Source of the DNA: Hortaea werneckii | Lineage: Eukaryota; Ascomycota; Dothideomycetes; Mycosphaerellales; Teratosphaeriaceae | Reading direction: 5' to 3' | Length of the DNA stretch: 64,000 bases | Assembly: GCA_037044905.1 (NCBI GenBank) | Contig: JBAOKB010000061.1 | Span: 682,001-746,000 of the forward strand | Shown: positions 11,893-23,194 of the stretch, one piece after another | Layout: every line of letters starts with the position of its first letter | How positions within the stretch are numbered: the first letter of the stretch is position 1 | Notes under the pieces: generated by a model | What the model saw: only the letters and a program-made list of their open reading frames with translations | Databases searched by the model: none | What the model was told of the DNA's origin: nothing | Translations under genes and position numbers: made by a program

Positions 11893-13117
11893 TTGAACGA
11901 TTTGTTATCAACGTGGCTAGGGCATGGAATATATAAAAGGAACATTGCAGGGGCCGTCTCACGGCGTAGGGAGCCCATCAGCCTTTTGCCCTTTCGATCA
12001 GCGATGGGGGATAGCATCCTAGCACCGATGGAAGATAGGCAATTGACATTCTCCTCTTCCCAGGACAAGGGAACACGGATCCCGAATAATGTCTTAGCAC
12101 AACACATAGGGTGGCCTTGCTGGCGCCTATCAGCGGAAGAGCCGAGGGAGAGCTGAGCGATGGAATGAAATGGTGCTTCTACCGTGGCAAGGTTGGTACA
12201 GAGGCTGACGCACCCGGTCGATCACTTTGGCGGGCACGCTCTCAGGGACGGTAATTCGCATCCCGAGAGCCGGTTGACGAGTCTCAGAGTGCCCCAGAAT
12301 GCGCGCCTTATCGCACGCTCACTCCTGATTGGCTCCCTGCGCTGCTTTTGCGGCTTCGGTTGGCTTGTCGCCTAAAGTGCCGCGAGCTCGGTCTGGTCCC
12401 AGCAGTCTGGTAAGCCAGTCGGCGAGCCTGCCGGATGCACCTTGGCTGTATCGGACGGTTCCGAGCCGTGAAACAGAGGTCCCGGCGAGCCGGGGAATTC
12501 GTCCCGCATGCACGTAACAGCAGCAGGATGCGAAGCAGTATTGCATGCTTCAGCCGAGAGCCTGGTCCTTTTCTTTTTCTTGCAGGTGCTTTAGACTCGC
12601 AAGTGCTACTTCCGGAAGGCAGTTCGTGGTTCGCTTTGGCCTGACCGACAAGATACCAGTAGATTTGATCGCCTAATGCTGGTGTCTATCTGGCGAAAGC
12701 ATGGCCGTGTGGCCTTCGTGCCTAAAGCTGGCGTCCGCTTGCATCGGATCGAGAATTGGTACATTAGCCAGACAAGCAGGTGCCTCGCTTTCGTGATTTC
12801 TTCGAAGCCGACAAGCCGAGTCCGACCGTCCGGGCAGACGTGCGTTTTGCACGAATGTTTCAATAGCCAATGCGAATCTATCAGAGCTTGGCTTTGGTCA
12901 TGCTGTGAATCGCTGCTGGGCAGTGGTGAGACATTGAAGGCCAGCCTGGGATTTATGCAGGCATAACAGATTAATTATAGGCAATTGAAATCCGTAAACC
13001 CTTTCAGGCAAGCACAGCCAAGCCAAATGGTCGCCATGTCGCGAGCAAGCATGCACCTGCAGTCTAGTCAGAAGAAATGGCCGGACTGCATGCACCGGGA
13101 GTTTTTAGCGAGCAGAG
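11893..13117. other. intergenic region
   Basis: No gene supported. A TATATAAAA word around 11929-11938 sits about 40 bp upstream of the Clr5-ankyrin ATG and could serve as its TATA element. The rest shows no repeats or RNA genes that I can see. Confidence 0.5.
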
Positions 13118-14343
13118 CTAGAGACGCATCTTCGCTTCCATCGCCTTAACCATAGATCTCAGCCCACCTAGCCTTTCCTGTTGTCGATTGCACAAGAACA
13201 GCTTCACCACAGGCCACGCGTGGATCCATCCGGCTTCTTCATGCTCTTCGACTTTTACACCAACATCTCTGAGGAGCGCTATCAAGTCTTTGGCTTCAGG
13301 TGCGAAGACCTCCTCTGCACCGTAAACGAAGAACCAGCCCTTGGAGGGCGAAGCTCGACGCCACCAGGCCTTGTCCTTACATGCGCCAGGTGACACGAGA
13401 GCATCTTTAGCAGACGCCTTCGTCCCAATGTACTGGCTCCCATATAGGTGTAGTGACTCAGCGTTTAGGTAGTCCGAAGGAGTGTTTTGATTCTTGTCCG
13501 AAATGATCGTTGCCCAGGGACTGATTGGGATTGCGAGTGCCGGGAGCTTGGAACGCATATTCGCGTAGTCTGTCATACACAGCAGCAAGCTCAGAATCAG
13601 CGTGGCACCGGCGGAGTCACCGCTCACGCAGATCTTTTGGGGCTCGCCATCGGCGATTTCTAAGCAATACTTGTACCCTGCCAATGTCTGTTGAACCTGA
13701 GCCGGGTACGTCGCTTCTGGCACAAGGGTATACTCTAGTGCGAAGAGAGCAGGATTGCTGAAGCCCCCTTCCGATTTTAACAGGCTAACCCAAGCAAGTA
13801 AGAACTCGATGTAAAAATATGCTGAGCCCATGCTGAAGCCTCCACCGTGACAGTAGTAAACCACGACATCGGGCCTTCGCGTCTCGTCCCACACCATGTA
13901 GATCCCATTGGGTGAAGTCGTCTCTCGCCAGTAGATCGGGGATTTCAAGAAGCCATTCCGGAGCATCCTGAAACGGAAGAAGGGAGAGCCACAGGCTTGG
14001 AGAAGAAGACCTTGCCAATGCTGGCAGGGATGAATGCGAAGGCATACCGGACGCAGCGCACGACTATATCCTGGAACAGTGTACAATGTTGGACAAAGGG
14101 CGATTTATTTGTATAAGACGTGAAGTAGCGCTCCCGGAGTAACCGCGCCGGCATTACGAAGACTGTCACAACTTAGCACCCGCATATATGTCTTTCTTCA
14201 ATGTCTTGGGACCTACGAAGATGCGGCAACGCCTTCAGGATGCATGCTACGGTATTGATGAAGCCAACGCGTAATACCAATTGGGGTGCGAGGAAAATAA
14301 GGAAAACGAAGCAGTCCGACCATGCGATCTGATCCAAGATCAT
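13118..14343 (-). CDS. alpha/beta hydrolase-3 family (HSL/kynurenine-formamidase-like esterase)
   Basis: Exon 1 (14343-14217) encodes a hydrophobic start, MILDQIAWSDCFVFLIFLAP, likely a membrane anchor. A 54-nt intron (GTAGGT; GACAG) leads to exon 2 (14162-13118). The enzyme core shows the oxyanion motif HGGGF, the nucleophile elbow GDSAG, an acidic residue in FVYGAEEVF and the catalytic His in GWIHAWPV. Length is about 390 residues if one C is restored at the CCC opposite 13982-13984, where the frame breaks between SKPVAL and FFRFRM. A GT-AG pair (GTATGC to GTTTCAG, 80 nt) could also bridge the two frames, but it would delete a segment that reads as conserved family sequence. Substrate unknown; carboxylesterase or lipase activity is inferred. 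Confidence 0.8.
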
Positions 14344-14826
14344 TGTAGCGACTGTCGGGGTTGTCTTGGTAGGAACACAAAACGATAGCAAATGACACCG
14401 GAAGAGGATGGAGAAGTCAAGTAGTGACGGAAGTGAAATTGAAAGCTTAAAGTGACGGTGGTAACCCATCCCGCTCCGGGTATTGCCCTGTGCTGCGGAC
14501 AGTAATTGCGAATCGCGACGCTGGAGCTCAATGGGGTTCTGAGTGCATTCATGATGGGAACTTCCATTGGTGTAGAATCATCCTTCACGACATCATGCAA
14601 ATACTTGCTCGTTACGGAGGATACGTGTGATGGATCTGATGAGTGCTCTTATCTTCAATCGCGGAGGTCGGCTTCAGTGGATGGTGACGCCTAGGCAGCA
14701 ATCGCTCTTTCCCTTTGCGATCCGACGGGTGCTCCCAGCCCAGCTAGCTTGCGCAACTGAACTTCTTCTTTCACGGAGCCACGATCGCAGTCGCCAACCC
14801 CGACAACAACAACGGCGACATCCACA
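14344..14826. other. bidirectional promoter region
   Basis: 483 bp between the divergent starts of the hydrolase (minus) and the RING/RGG protein (plus). No coding signal. Specific promoter elements could not be assigned. Confidence 0.55.
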
Positions 14827-17780
14827 ATGGCGTCGACGTTGAGTTCGGCGGCGGTGGAGCTGGCGAAGTAAGTGATCCGCTTCCTATCCTCAGATGCACA
14901 TCCGCACGCGACACTGACACTGACTCGAACAGCTCTTTACCTCAGGAAGAGATACCCGCTAAGCTGCGCTGCGGCAACTGCAACAAGCTTGCAATCGATG
15001 CAATACGACTGCCGTGCTGCGATCAGTCGCTATGCCTTCCCTGTAAGAGCCGCGTTCCAGCGCGCAAGCTTAACATTCACTCACCCCCACTAGGCTCACA
15101 GGACCTTGGGGACGCTTGTCCCGTATGTCAGCACACCCCGGTCGCCGCCGAAGACTGCAAGCCGAATAAAGCACTCCGCACGACGATCAAGGCGTTCCTG
15201 AAGACCGAAGAGCAAAAGCGCATGAAGCGAGATACCGAAACCCCCATCGTTCCTTCCGTCGAAACACCTGCACCCGCTCCTTCCGTAACACCTGCACCAG
15301 CTGCGGATGACGAAGTGTCACAGTCGCAAGATGCCGCCGCGGCCGGGTCTGAAGGCCCGGCAGTGGCCGAAGCTAAGAGGGACAGCGAGGATGCTCAGGG
15401 AACACCGGCTGACCTCGCTGTGACCGCGCAGCTTGAACAGAAGGATGCGAAAGACGATGAGCAGGAAGAGCAAGACGAAGATGACGAGGACGACGTAGTG
15501 ATCACAACGGAGCGCCCACCATCCTCCAGAGGCGGTCCTCAAGATTACAATCAACAAGACAGCCAGTATACCAATCAGCAAGAGCAGCAACAGCAAAATC
15601 TGAATGACAGAATGGGCCAAGATTCAAATCAGCAAGACTTTAGCGGCATGAATAACTTCGGTGGTAACGGATTCAATCCGATGATGGGTATGCCTGGGAT
15701 GAATGGCATGGGTATGTCGGGTATGATGGGTAAGTTCCCTTTTCCTAGTCAACACTTCTTTACCCAGTATAGCAGCGAGCAGCGGCTGAGGCCTCGATCC
15801 GCATCAGGCATGGGCATGGACCCATCGATGATGCAGCAGATGATGAACTTCATGGGCATGGGTGGCATGGGCGGGATGGGCGATATGAGCGCGATGATGG
15901 GAATGGGAAGCATGGGTCCGATGGGCGGGATGGGTGGCTTTGGTGGTGGGCCTGGTGGAATGATGGGGGCGGCATGCCGGGCTTCAACGGCCCAAGTGGT
16001 TTTAATAACCAACAATTCGGCAACAATCAGTTCGCTGGTCCGGGTTCCAATTTCCGTAACCAACGTGGTTTTGACCGTCCCTATGGCCGTGGTCGAGGCG
16101 GCCGCGGCGGCTGGCGTAACAGAGGTGGGTTCCACAACTACCAAGGTCAGCAGAGCTTCGGTGGTCCCAATCAATTTGGCGGCCAACAATTCGCCAATCC
16201 CCACATGATCCCTCAGCAGCCCAGCTCCGGTGAGGAGCAAGCTGGCCAGACAGGCCGTGGTTCTCCTAGCTATGAGCCCATGAAGGCTGCTGAAGGTATG
16301 GAAGCCGACGCTAATCTACAACCCCGGGGCGAAGATGCCATCGAAGGTGAGACAACTAATGCTGCAGATGACACTAATGAAGCAGTTGCAAACGGTGACG
16401 TCCAGCATAGTGTGGAAGGCGAACCAGGTATGTGTAAGCAGACGTCCCATTTATGCGACCTGAGCTAACAAGAAAAATCTAGATGCGACTGAGGGTACAA
16501 TGCCGCTTGACGGGAGCGCCGAAATGGACATGTCCCATCCAGCCGGGGATATGCAGGGCATGGAAAACGCCAATGTTCCGATGACCGATGAGTTCATGTA
16601 CGACCAGCAGGGCTACAATCAAAACTTCGGCTTCGGCGCCCGTGGTCGTGGGGCATTCAGAGGCGGTAGAGGCGGGTTCAGGGGTGGTCGCGGTGGCTTC
16701 TCTAACGCATATGGCTCTGAGGCTACTGACCTGACGCCAACACCTGCACCTCCCGTCAATGCCCCGAGCGGACCGAAGGCCATGAGAGAGGGAAAGCCAA
16801 ACACTGGGTGGTACTCCAGACCGCAGCCCACCCCGTCTGCACCGCCTGTGCAACCAACTCCGCAGCCCGAGCAGGAGGCAGAGAAAGAGCACTCGATGGA
16901 TGACAGTCGCTCAAGGTCAAGGTCTCGGTCAAGGGATAGGCATAGGAGCCGAAAGCATAAGTACCGTGACGACGAGGAGGGCTACGAGAGTGAAGAGACT
17001 TACAGGCGGCGCAAAGACAGAGAAAAGGAGCGCAGGCGCCGTGAGAGAAAGGACAAGGAGAGACGCGAGGAGAAGTACGGCGATGATGACGGCGAAATGA
17101 ATGGTCGCTCCAGGGACGAATCTCGGTCCAGCCGTTATCGTGAGCGGGACGACGAGTACAAATCGAGTCGTTCACACCGTGATAAAGAGAGACGCAGACG
17201 CCATCATCGCTCACGCTCGCCGGCAAAAGACGCCGATGCAAACGGTGACCGGCGCAAGAGCAAAAGCGAGAAGAAGTACGAAGCCGAGTACGACGAGCTT
17301 GACCGTGTCCACGACCGCTCCAGGAAGCACAGTCGCCGAGACGACAAATACGCCAACGAAAGCAATTTGCACAGACACAATCGTTCAAGCAGAGACGATC
17401 GTAAGTACGAGTCCGCCGCTAAAGTGGACGCCGACGACGAGATCGGCTTCAAAATCAAGGGTAGCAAGTCTGCCTCCATCATGGCACCCCCACCGCGACG
17501 CCCTTCTGACCGTCGCGGGAGCGGGTTCTCATCCGAGGTCCAGGGTGCACCTACTACCGGCTCCGATCCGTATGCCGAAGAGAGGGAGAAGCGGCATGCC
17601 GAGCGCGTTGCGAAGGAGAAGGAACGCCAACAGCGCCAGTCGCTTGGCAAGCGTAGCTCGAGGGATGAAGGCGATGATCCCGGTACGCCGCGTGGACCGC
17701 GCGGTGATGGCGGGAGGCCGAGCAAGAAGAGGAGGGACCGCAAGTTCTCGGTCAGGTACGAGGATGAACTTCCCCGGTGA
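14827..17780 (+). CDS. RING-finger, Met/Gly-rich, RGG and RS-domain protein (RBBP6-like)
   Basis: Five exons: 14827-14867, 14933-15042, 15094-15729, 15808-16427 and 16483-17780, giving 901 residues if one G is restored in the GGGGG at 15965-15969. The N-terminal RING has CGNC, LPCCDQSLC and CPVC followed by CKPNKALRTTIKAFL, a spacing like the RING of RBBP6/Mpe1-type proteins; the DWNN domain of those is absent. Next come an acidic Glu/Asp stretch, a Gln/Asn-rich part, GMGM repeats, RGG boxes (GRGRGGRGGW, RGRGAFRGGRGG) and a long RS/RE tail. The make-up suggests nuclear RNA processing linked to ubiquitination; this is inference. Intron 3 is 78 nt, has no in-frame stop, and so can be retained without a frame change. 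The last intron has GTATGT, GCTAAC and TCTAG. Confidence 0.82.
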
Positions 17781-18621
17781 TTGGATTAGGAAGTCCTCGA
17801 GCCTCTCTCCTTGCTGAGAGCGGAGCGTGCAATTATCCGCTTTGCCTGATACAAGCGGCTTTGCATGCACAAAAACAACAAAAGATCGACACGAGAAGAG
17901 CACAACCAAGCTCTTCAACCCCATCAAATCCAAAGAAAGGGCCGGCAGAGAACCGGACCAACAAGCGAAGCATTTCTGAACCAAGTGAACTCCACCCCCC
18001 AAGAAGAAGAAAAGGGGATGGGTTTCCGCTGAATACCCCCATAACGACGCGCGAAGAGAAAAATTTGCAGCGTCCTTGCGTTTTCATTGACTACTATTCT
18101 GCATCGAGCGAAAAAAGGCGTGATTCACCAAAAATGTGTATGATAGTTTCAAGAAGAAAAGAGAGAACGAGCGATTGGTGCTCGAGGAATGACAGATGAT
18201 ATCCCATTTTTGAGGTTTCTTTCCCCCGTATTCCTCTGCTGTTGCGTGCTTAGAGGCGTCAGGCGTGATTTGTAGACCGTGATAACTTCTGCTTTCCAGC
18301 GTGCAAGAACGCCCACATCGCAGGGGATTTCGCTTGCGGCTTCATCTTTTCATTTGTTTGTTTTTGTGCAGTGGGGAGTTCTTCTCAACGTGGACGGAAC
18401 GTCAACAAGTGACAGGACTAAATGCATGGGAATACATCCTTTCGGCAAAGAGGAAAAGGGATTAAAAATTGTCCAAATAGCACGTATCATTCCCATCGTA
18501 CAGCCAGACAGCACATCATCCCAGTATTTCCAACCTCCCAGAGCAAGCCATTCATCGTCCTTCCCGGACACCGTCACACTAAATATCTCCTCGACCCTTG
18601 TTCCTATCCGTAGAAGCTCCC
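17781..18621. other. intergenic region between convergent genes
   Basis: Contains the 3' untranslated parts of the RING/RGG gene (plus) and the DUF2439 gene (minus). A-rich and unlike protein; no further gene seen. Confidence 0.5.
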
Positions 18622-21050
18622 TCACTCCTTGAAACACCACCTCTCCTCATCCCAGTTAGGCGGTCGCCACTCAAAGAGATCGAACGCCTCCCTACTCCAC
18701 GGGGCTGCGGCGCCGGCGGGGATCGCAGCCTCGGCGGACTTCGCCTTGGAGACAGGCGGTTTGGGAGGTTGGAAGGGACGTCCGAGCATTACTGTGGCTG
18801 TGCCTTCTGCTGATGTGTTGAGGCGGACAGTGCTGCGTGTTGGTCGAGGTAAGGGCTGGATGAATTTCCTTTGCTGGGGTGGTGGTGGTGGTGCCGCGGG
18901 GTATCTGCGGTCGATGGGATGTGCTTCGGACGGGCGCTGGTGGACTGGATTGAGCGCCTGCGGTAATGCGTGGGATACATTTGTATCCGCGGCGGGTGCG
19001 ATTGTGACGGCTGCTTCGACGGAGACGGAGTGATCCTCATAGGCGCACCTGGTGTCCGTCTTTGCTTTGGGCCTTTGTGGTCGTTGGAATTAGAGACGGC
19101 CTGCTGAAATTGAGTGTTCTCCTTCGGTGCTGATAGCTGCAGGTCGTCTATTGTTGCGGCGGCAGGCTGTCCTTCGGCGCTAGTGAGGCTCTGCGCTCGT
19201 GCAGGAAACGGAGCAGTGTCAGTGTCAGCATCAATTGCCTTCGTCGACTGCTCCTGCCCGTCAGGTTTCCGATGACATGACGATGCGCTTTCACGAATTG
19301 CTTTACGTCCAATGCCCACTTTCTTGCGTTTTGGCGCACGCTTATGCTCCTGTTGAACCGCTGGTTCTTGAGGCGTATCGCCTCCTTCTGGCAGGTCGCT
19401 GCGACGAGTAAAATCATCATTCACTTTGTCTTCTGGGTGGAGGCCATGGTCGGGCTGTTGCATGCGCGATTGGATTGGTCTAGTCTCAGCCGGATCCGCA
19501 AGTGGCTGTGAAATGGACGAACGCGCAGTAGCATTCCCAGACGTATTCAATCGGTCTTGCTGTGTAGGTGACTGAAGGCGTTCTCTTGATGAACTTTCCG
19601 TTCGCTGCTCTACCTCTCCGGAAAGTCTACCACGTGAAGCACAGCTCGTTGAATCGAGAACTTTCGCTGGCAAATCCTGCCGTCTCTCCTGCAAAGCTCT
19701 CTCACGTGCTTTGAATTCCTTTTTTCTGATCTTTGCCAGCCGCTCGTCAAGCACTTGCCTTTGGCTCTTGGCCCGTTCAGCTGGCCTTCGATCCTCGCCT
19801 TCCTCATCCAACGTAGCATCAAGCAACCCATCCACCGCAGTGTCGGTGTCGGTTGACGACATTCTCTTCGGCTTCGAGGCAAGTTGATCCTGACAGAGCA
19901 GCATCTTCTTCTTTGGCGCGGAAGATGCGAAGCGCAATGTCGCTCCGCCTTCTGCATGCTGAGAATTCCTGCTGGCAACATGTTTCGTTGAAGAAGGTGC
20001 TTCCGAGGCTTTCTCTGTTTGTGTCCTTGCCACGTCGGGACCGCGCCGCCGTATCGCAGTTCCAGCAGAGTTTCCATCCAGCTCACTCCGCCCTGGAGGT
20101 TTGACTGATTTCCTTCTTTATTACTTCGAGATCCGCTGTGCTCCAATTTTTGTCTAGAAGGTCTTTTCAAATGTTCAGGGGTCTTCTGCTTCTGAAAGGC
20201 AGGAGAACTCGATTCGCTGGCAGAAGGCTTCTTGGGAGCCGGTATCTCTCGGACTGGCGACGATGGCGGGACAAGAGCATCGCTAGAGAAGCCAGGCAAG
20301 AATGGGTCGGGCTCGTCTTCTCGAAGATCTATGACATCTTGTGCTTGTACTGATTGTTTGCTTTTCTGTCTCGCATCGTTTGTTCTTGCCCACAACGGAT
20401 TTTCCTTTCCGAGAGGTGCGGGTGTGCTTTTCTGCTTTTCGATCCGCTGTCGCTTAGGGGGTCTGCCCGCTTCCCACTGCTCGTTTTCAACGTCGTTTAC
20501 GTCCCTTGTGCCGAAGCTCAAAGGGCGACTTCGCAGGAAGTGTAGCCTTTCCAATGGGTCCTTTAGGTGTACCAAGTAAAGCATTGAGCGACCTATGTTT
20601 GAGCTGCGTGGGTCCTGCTCTGGCAGCAGTGCTGCCAAATCCACGTACTCCAACAGGCGTCTGTGGGGCCGGCGCAAGAGCAGGCGGCGAAGAAGCGTGT
20701 TCCACCGCTGGCTTCTTTTTACTCTTGCGAAGATCTGTGAGATCTGTCTCCGTCTGCCCAACAGCCTCTGCGACTTGCACTATCACGCCATCCTTGTCCA
20801 GTGTCAGCTCGTCACCATCCTGTAACTCGCCTGCGGTCCAATGGGTGTCGCCAATGAAGTTTCTTGGTATATCATAAAGCATGACTCGTTTGTTGAATGT
20901 ATGGTATCGCAGAAAGCCATCTTGCCATCGTTTCGACTTGCGCCGGACGTCGCGAGTGTAAAGGCAGTTGAATTCAAGAACCAGGGCGGTATGCTGACTC
21001 TGTGGGACACTGAGAGATGGCGTATTGCGGTGTATTGCGGCCATCTTCAT
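18622..21050 (-). CDS. DUF2439 / ZGRF1-like N-terminal domain protein
   Basis: About 810 residues read through three frame changes. The N terminus (about residues 20-105) matches the DUF2439 fold: LEFNCLYTRDVRRKSKRWQD, then FLRYHTFNKRVMLYD and DGDELTLDKDG. This domain occurs at the start of ZGRF1-type DNA helicases and in stand-alone fungal proteins linked to genome maintenance; no helicase domain is present here. The middle is low complexity with basic and Ser/Pro-rich tracts. The extreme C terminus, PWSREAFDLFEW followed by NWDEERW, reads as a conserved tail and is reached only in a third frame. Shifts lie near 20503-20505 (one extra G or two missing bases), at the TTT 20118-20120 (one A missing on the coding strand) and between about 18900 and 19070. 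Confidence 0.78.
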
Positions 21051-22040
21051 CGGGCAACAGCATGTTGATTGTCGTCATACATCTTGATATCGTAAGATCA
21101 TTGTCTGAAGGGTGGACCGGGTAGACGTGAAGTTCATGACGCGGTCGCATCCATTCTGACGCGAGAGAGACGCGCTACACGTGATGACAGAAAGTCAGAT
21201 CTCACTTCGGAGTTAACGCGTCTAGGGTACATATCTCCTGACATATCTGCGCCACTTCAGCTCCTGGCGACGACAGCAAACCTGAGAAGATATATTCCAA
21301 GCTCATCATGAGCGTCAATACGTGGCCGCTGCGCAAGCGTTGCAATTGACATTAGACATTTGAGCTTGGTGCTCAGGGAACGCAAACGCAAACGCAAACT
21401 CGCAAGCACTGCAGCTAGGCTTGGGCTGACTGTGTCTGCCTTCTCAGCAGATCCAGCTACCTATCCTTAGCTTTCAATTTGCTGACCTGTTCGCAAGCCG
21501 GCTATGTCTCTCGGCGGTACTGATGCCTCAACTCGGCCAAACACGGATCCATCCCTCGATCCTCGCGGCAGCAAAATAGCCACAGTATGGCCTGGACATA
21601 AAGACTTCATCGCTACCACCACCTTCGAGATTCTGGGTCTAATTCGAGTATTCAATGCGCATACACGTCGTTGTGCTTGTCCGAACACAGCCGCATCCGG
21701 CCTTACTTCAGCTGATCTTGCCGAGATGGCTGACTTTCTAAGATGGGAGTCCAACAGAAAACCATCATGGCCTTGCAACGGCAGTCATTGGCCGACATTC
21801 CAGGTCTTTGCTCGGTGAATCGCATATCTCTACCTAGGTACTGACGGATGTCCGCGAGGCTCAGAGCTTGCTGTACGCGGTAATAAAAGAATCGCGTAAG
21901 ATGTGCTGCACTGTGCATTTGCTATTGATTTCTTCTGCATTTGAGTTCAAGTCTTCTTCTTCTTCTCATTCTTCGACCGATCCCAAATCAAGTTCGCAGC
22001 TTCCTACCAGACTTTCCTACCGTGTCAGCAAATAGGAAAC
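21051..22040. other. intergenic region
   Basis: No supported gene. A short (CGCAAA)n-like run lies near 21381-21405. The right end should contain the promoter of the CFEM gene. Confidence 0.5.
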
Positions 22041-22746
22041 ATGCACGCTTTCCTCCACCTCGTCATTCTCGGCGCCAGTACTGTCTCAAGCCTGAATGCT
22101 GCCCAGAATGCTTCGGCCTCAGCTCTAGCTGCTCAGATTCCGGCCTGCGCGGTAGGGACAACCTCGAAGCATCTCGTCAACTCTTTCGCTGACATTTCTG
22201 GAAGGTACCTTGCGACGAATCCGGTATTCAAGCCGTGGGCTGCGGGTTAAAAGACTACGCCTGCCATTGCGCCCATGGCACCGAATTGGCAGTATCTATC
22301 CCGTCTTGCTTGCAAAATAATCCGACCTGCAACGTCACTGATCTTCAAAGTACGTTGTATACTCCGCTTACCCCTCAAGATTTCGTTGGAAGGACTTTTG
22401 ACTAACTGACATTGCAGTCTTTGCTGCTATTCCACCGAAAATCTGCGCTGTCGTCAACGGCACTGCGATCTCCAGCGCACCAGAAAGCGGTAGCGGCATA
22501 AGGCCTACTGGGAGCGTTGGCACAGGAACGAATAGCATGGGTATCCCGACGACTAATGCTTCTGCCACAAGCGACCTGACTGCTACAGCCAGCAACACTG
22601 GTTCTGCAACGCATACTGTGTCCGGTCCAACGAGATCAAGCAGTAGTGTCTCAACAACGTCAGCGACGAATGCGGCAAGTCGACAGAGAATATACAACTG
22701 TTTGTTTGCAATCATCGGCACTGCTTTGGTTTGGGCTGTCATATAA
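22041..22746 (+). CDS. CFEM-domain GPI-anchored cell-wall protein
   Basis: Three exons (22041-22151, 22205-22349, 22418-22746) give 194 residues. The N terminus MHAFLHLVILGASTVSS is a signal peptide. Removing the first 53-nt intron (GTAGGG, GCTGAC, GGAAG) joins IPACA to VPCDESG and completes the CFEM pattern, with PACAVPC, GCGLKDYACHC, SCLQNNPTC and ICAVV supplying the eight cysteines. A Ser/Thr-rich spacer follows. The C terminus, NCLFAIIGTALVWAVI, is a hydrophobic tail typical of GPI attachment. Proteins of this type sit in the membrane or wall and may bind heme or act at the host surface; which applies here is unknown. Intron 2 (68 nt) has GTACGT, CTAAC and TTGCAG. Confidence 0.87.
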
Positions 22747-23194
22747 GCATACCAAGGACGGCGTGGTTTGTTGCGAAGTGGGAATCAAAACTGCCGGCGC
22801 ATGGGAGGGATGGCTTTGTGAACGGAGAATGAGGGTAATATATCAATCGATCTTTTGAATTATTTGCTCATAGTGGCAGCTAAGCATTAATGTATTTTCT
22901 TCGAAAAGCCATTTTATAATCGCACCTAGCTATTTGGGCTTCTAATTACATAGTAGATCGAAGCATTAGCATTCACGGATGGGATGGAAATTCCCACCTG
23001 CAAGTTGGGAGTGCATTATCATGCCTGAGGCAACACAAAGATAGAGCCGCTGGGCGGAGGGGCCCAAGCTCCTGACGTCCATCGACAGAGCATCACGAAT
23101 CAACTTCAAGCTTAATCTTTGCAACTCGAGACTCGGGCACGTTCAACCTCGATCGCATAGACACCAACTGTATCATTCAGACGCGATCTTTACC
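22747..23194. other. intergenic region
   Basis: 3' flank of the CFEM gene and promoter of the CSN6 gene. AT-rich around 22850-22970. No gene seen. Confidence 0.5.

Noticed and set aside
20487..21050. stand-alone 187-residue DUF2439 protein
   Set aside because: Coding continues in the next frames to a conserved C-terminal tail at 18622, so the short form is a product of a frame break.
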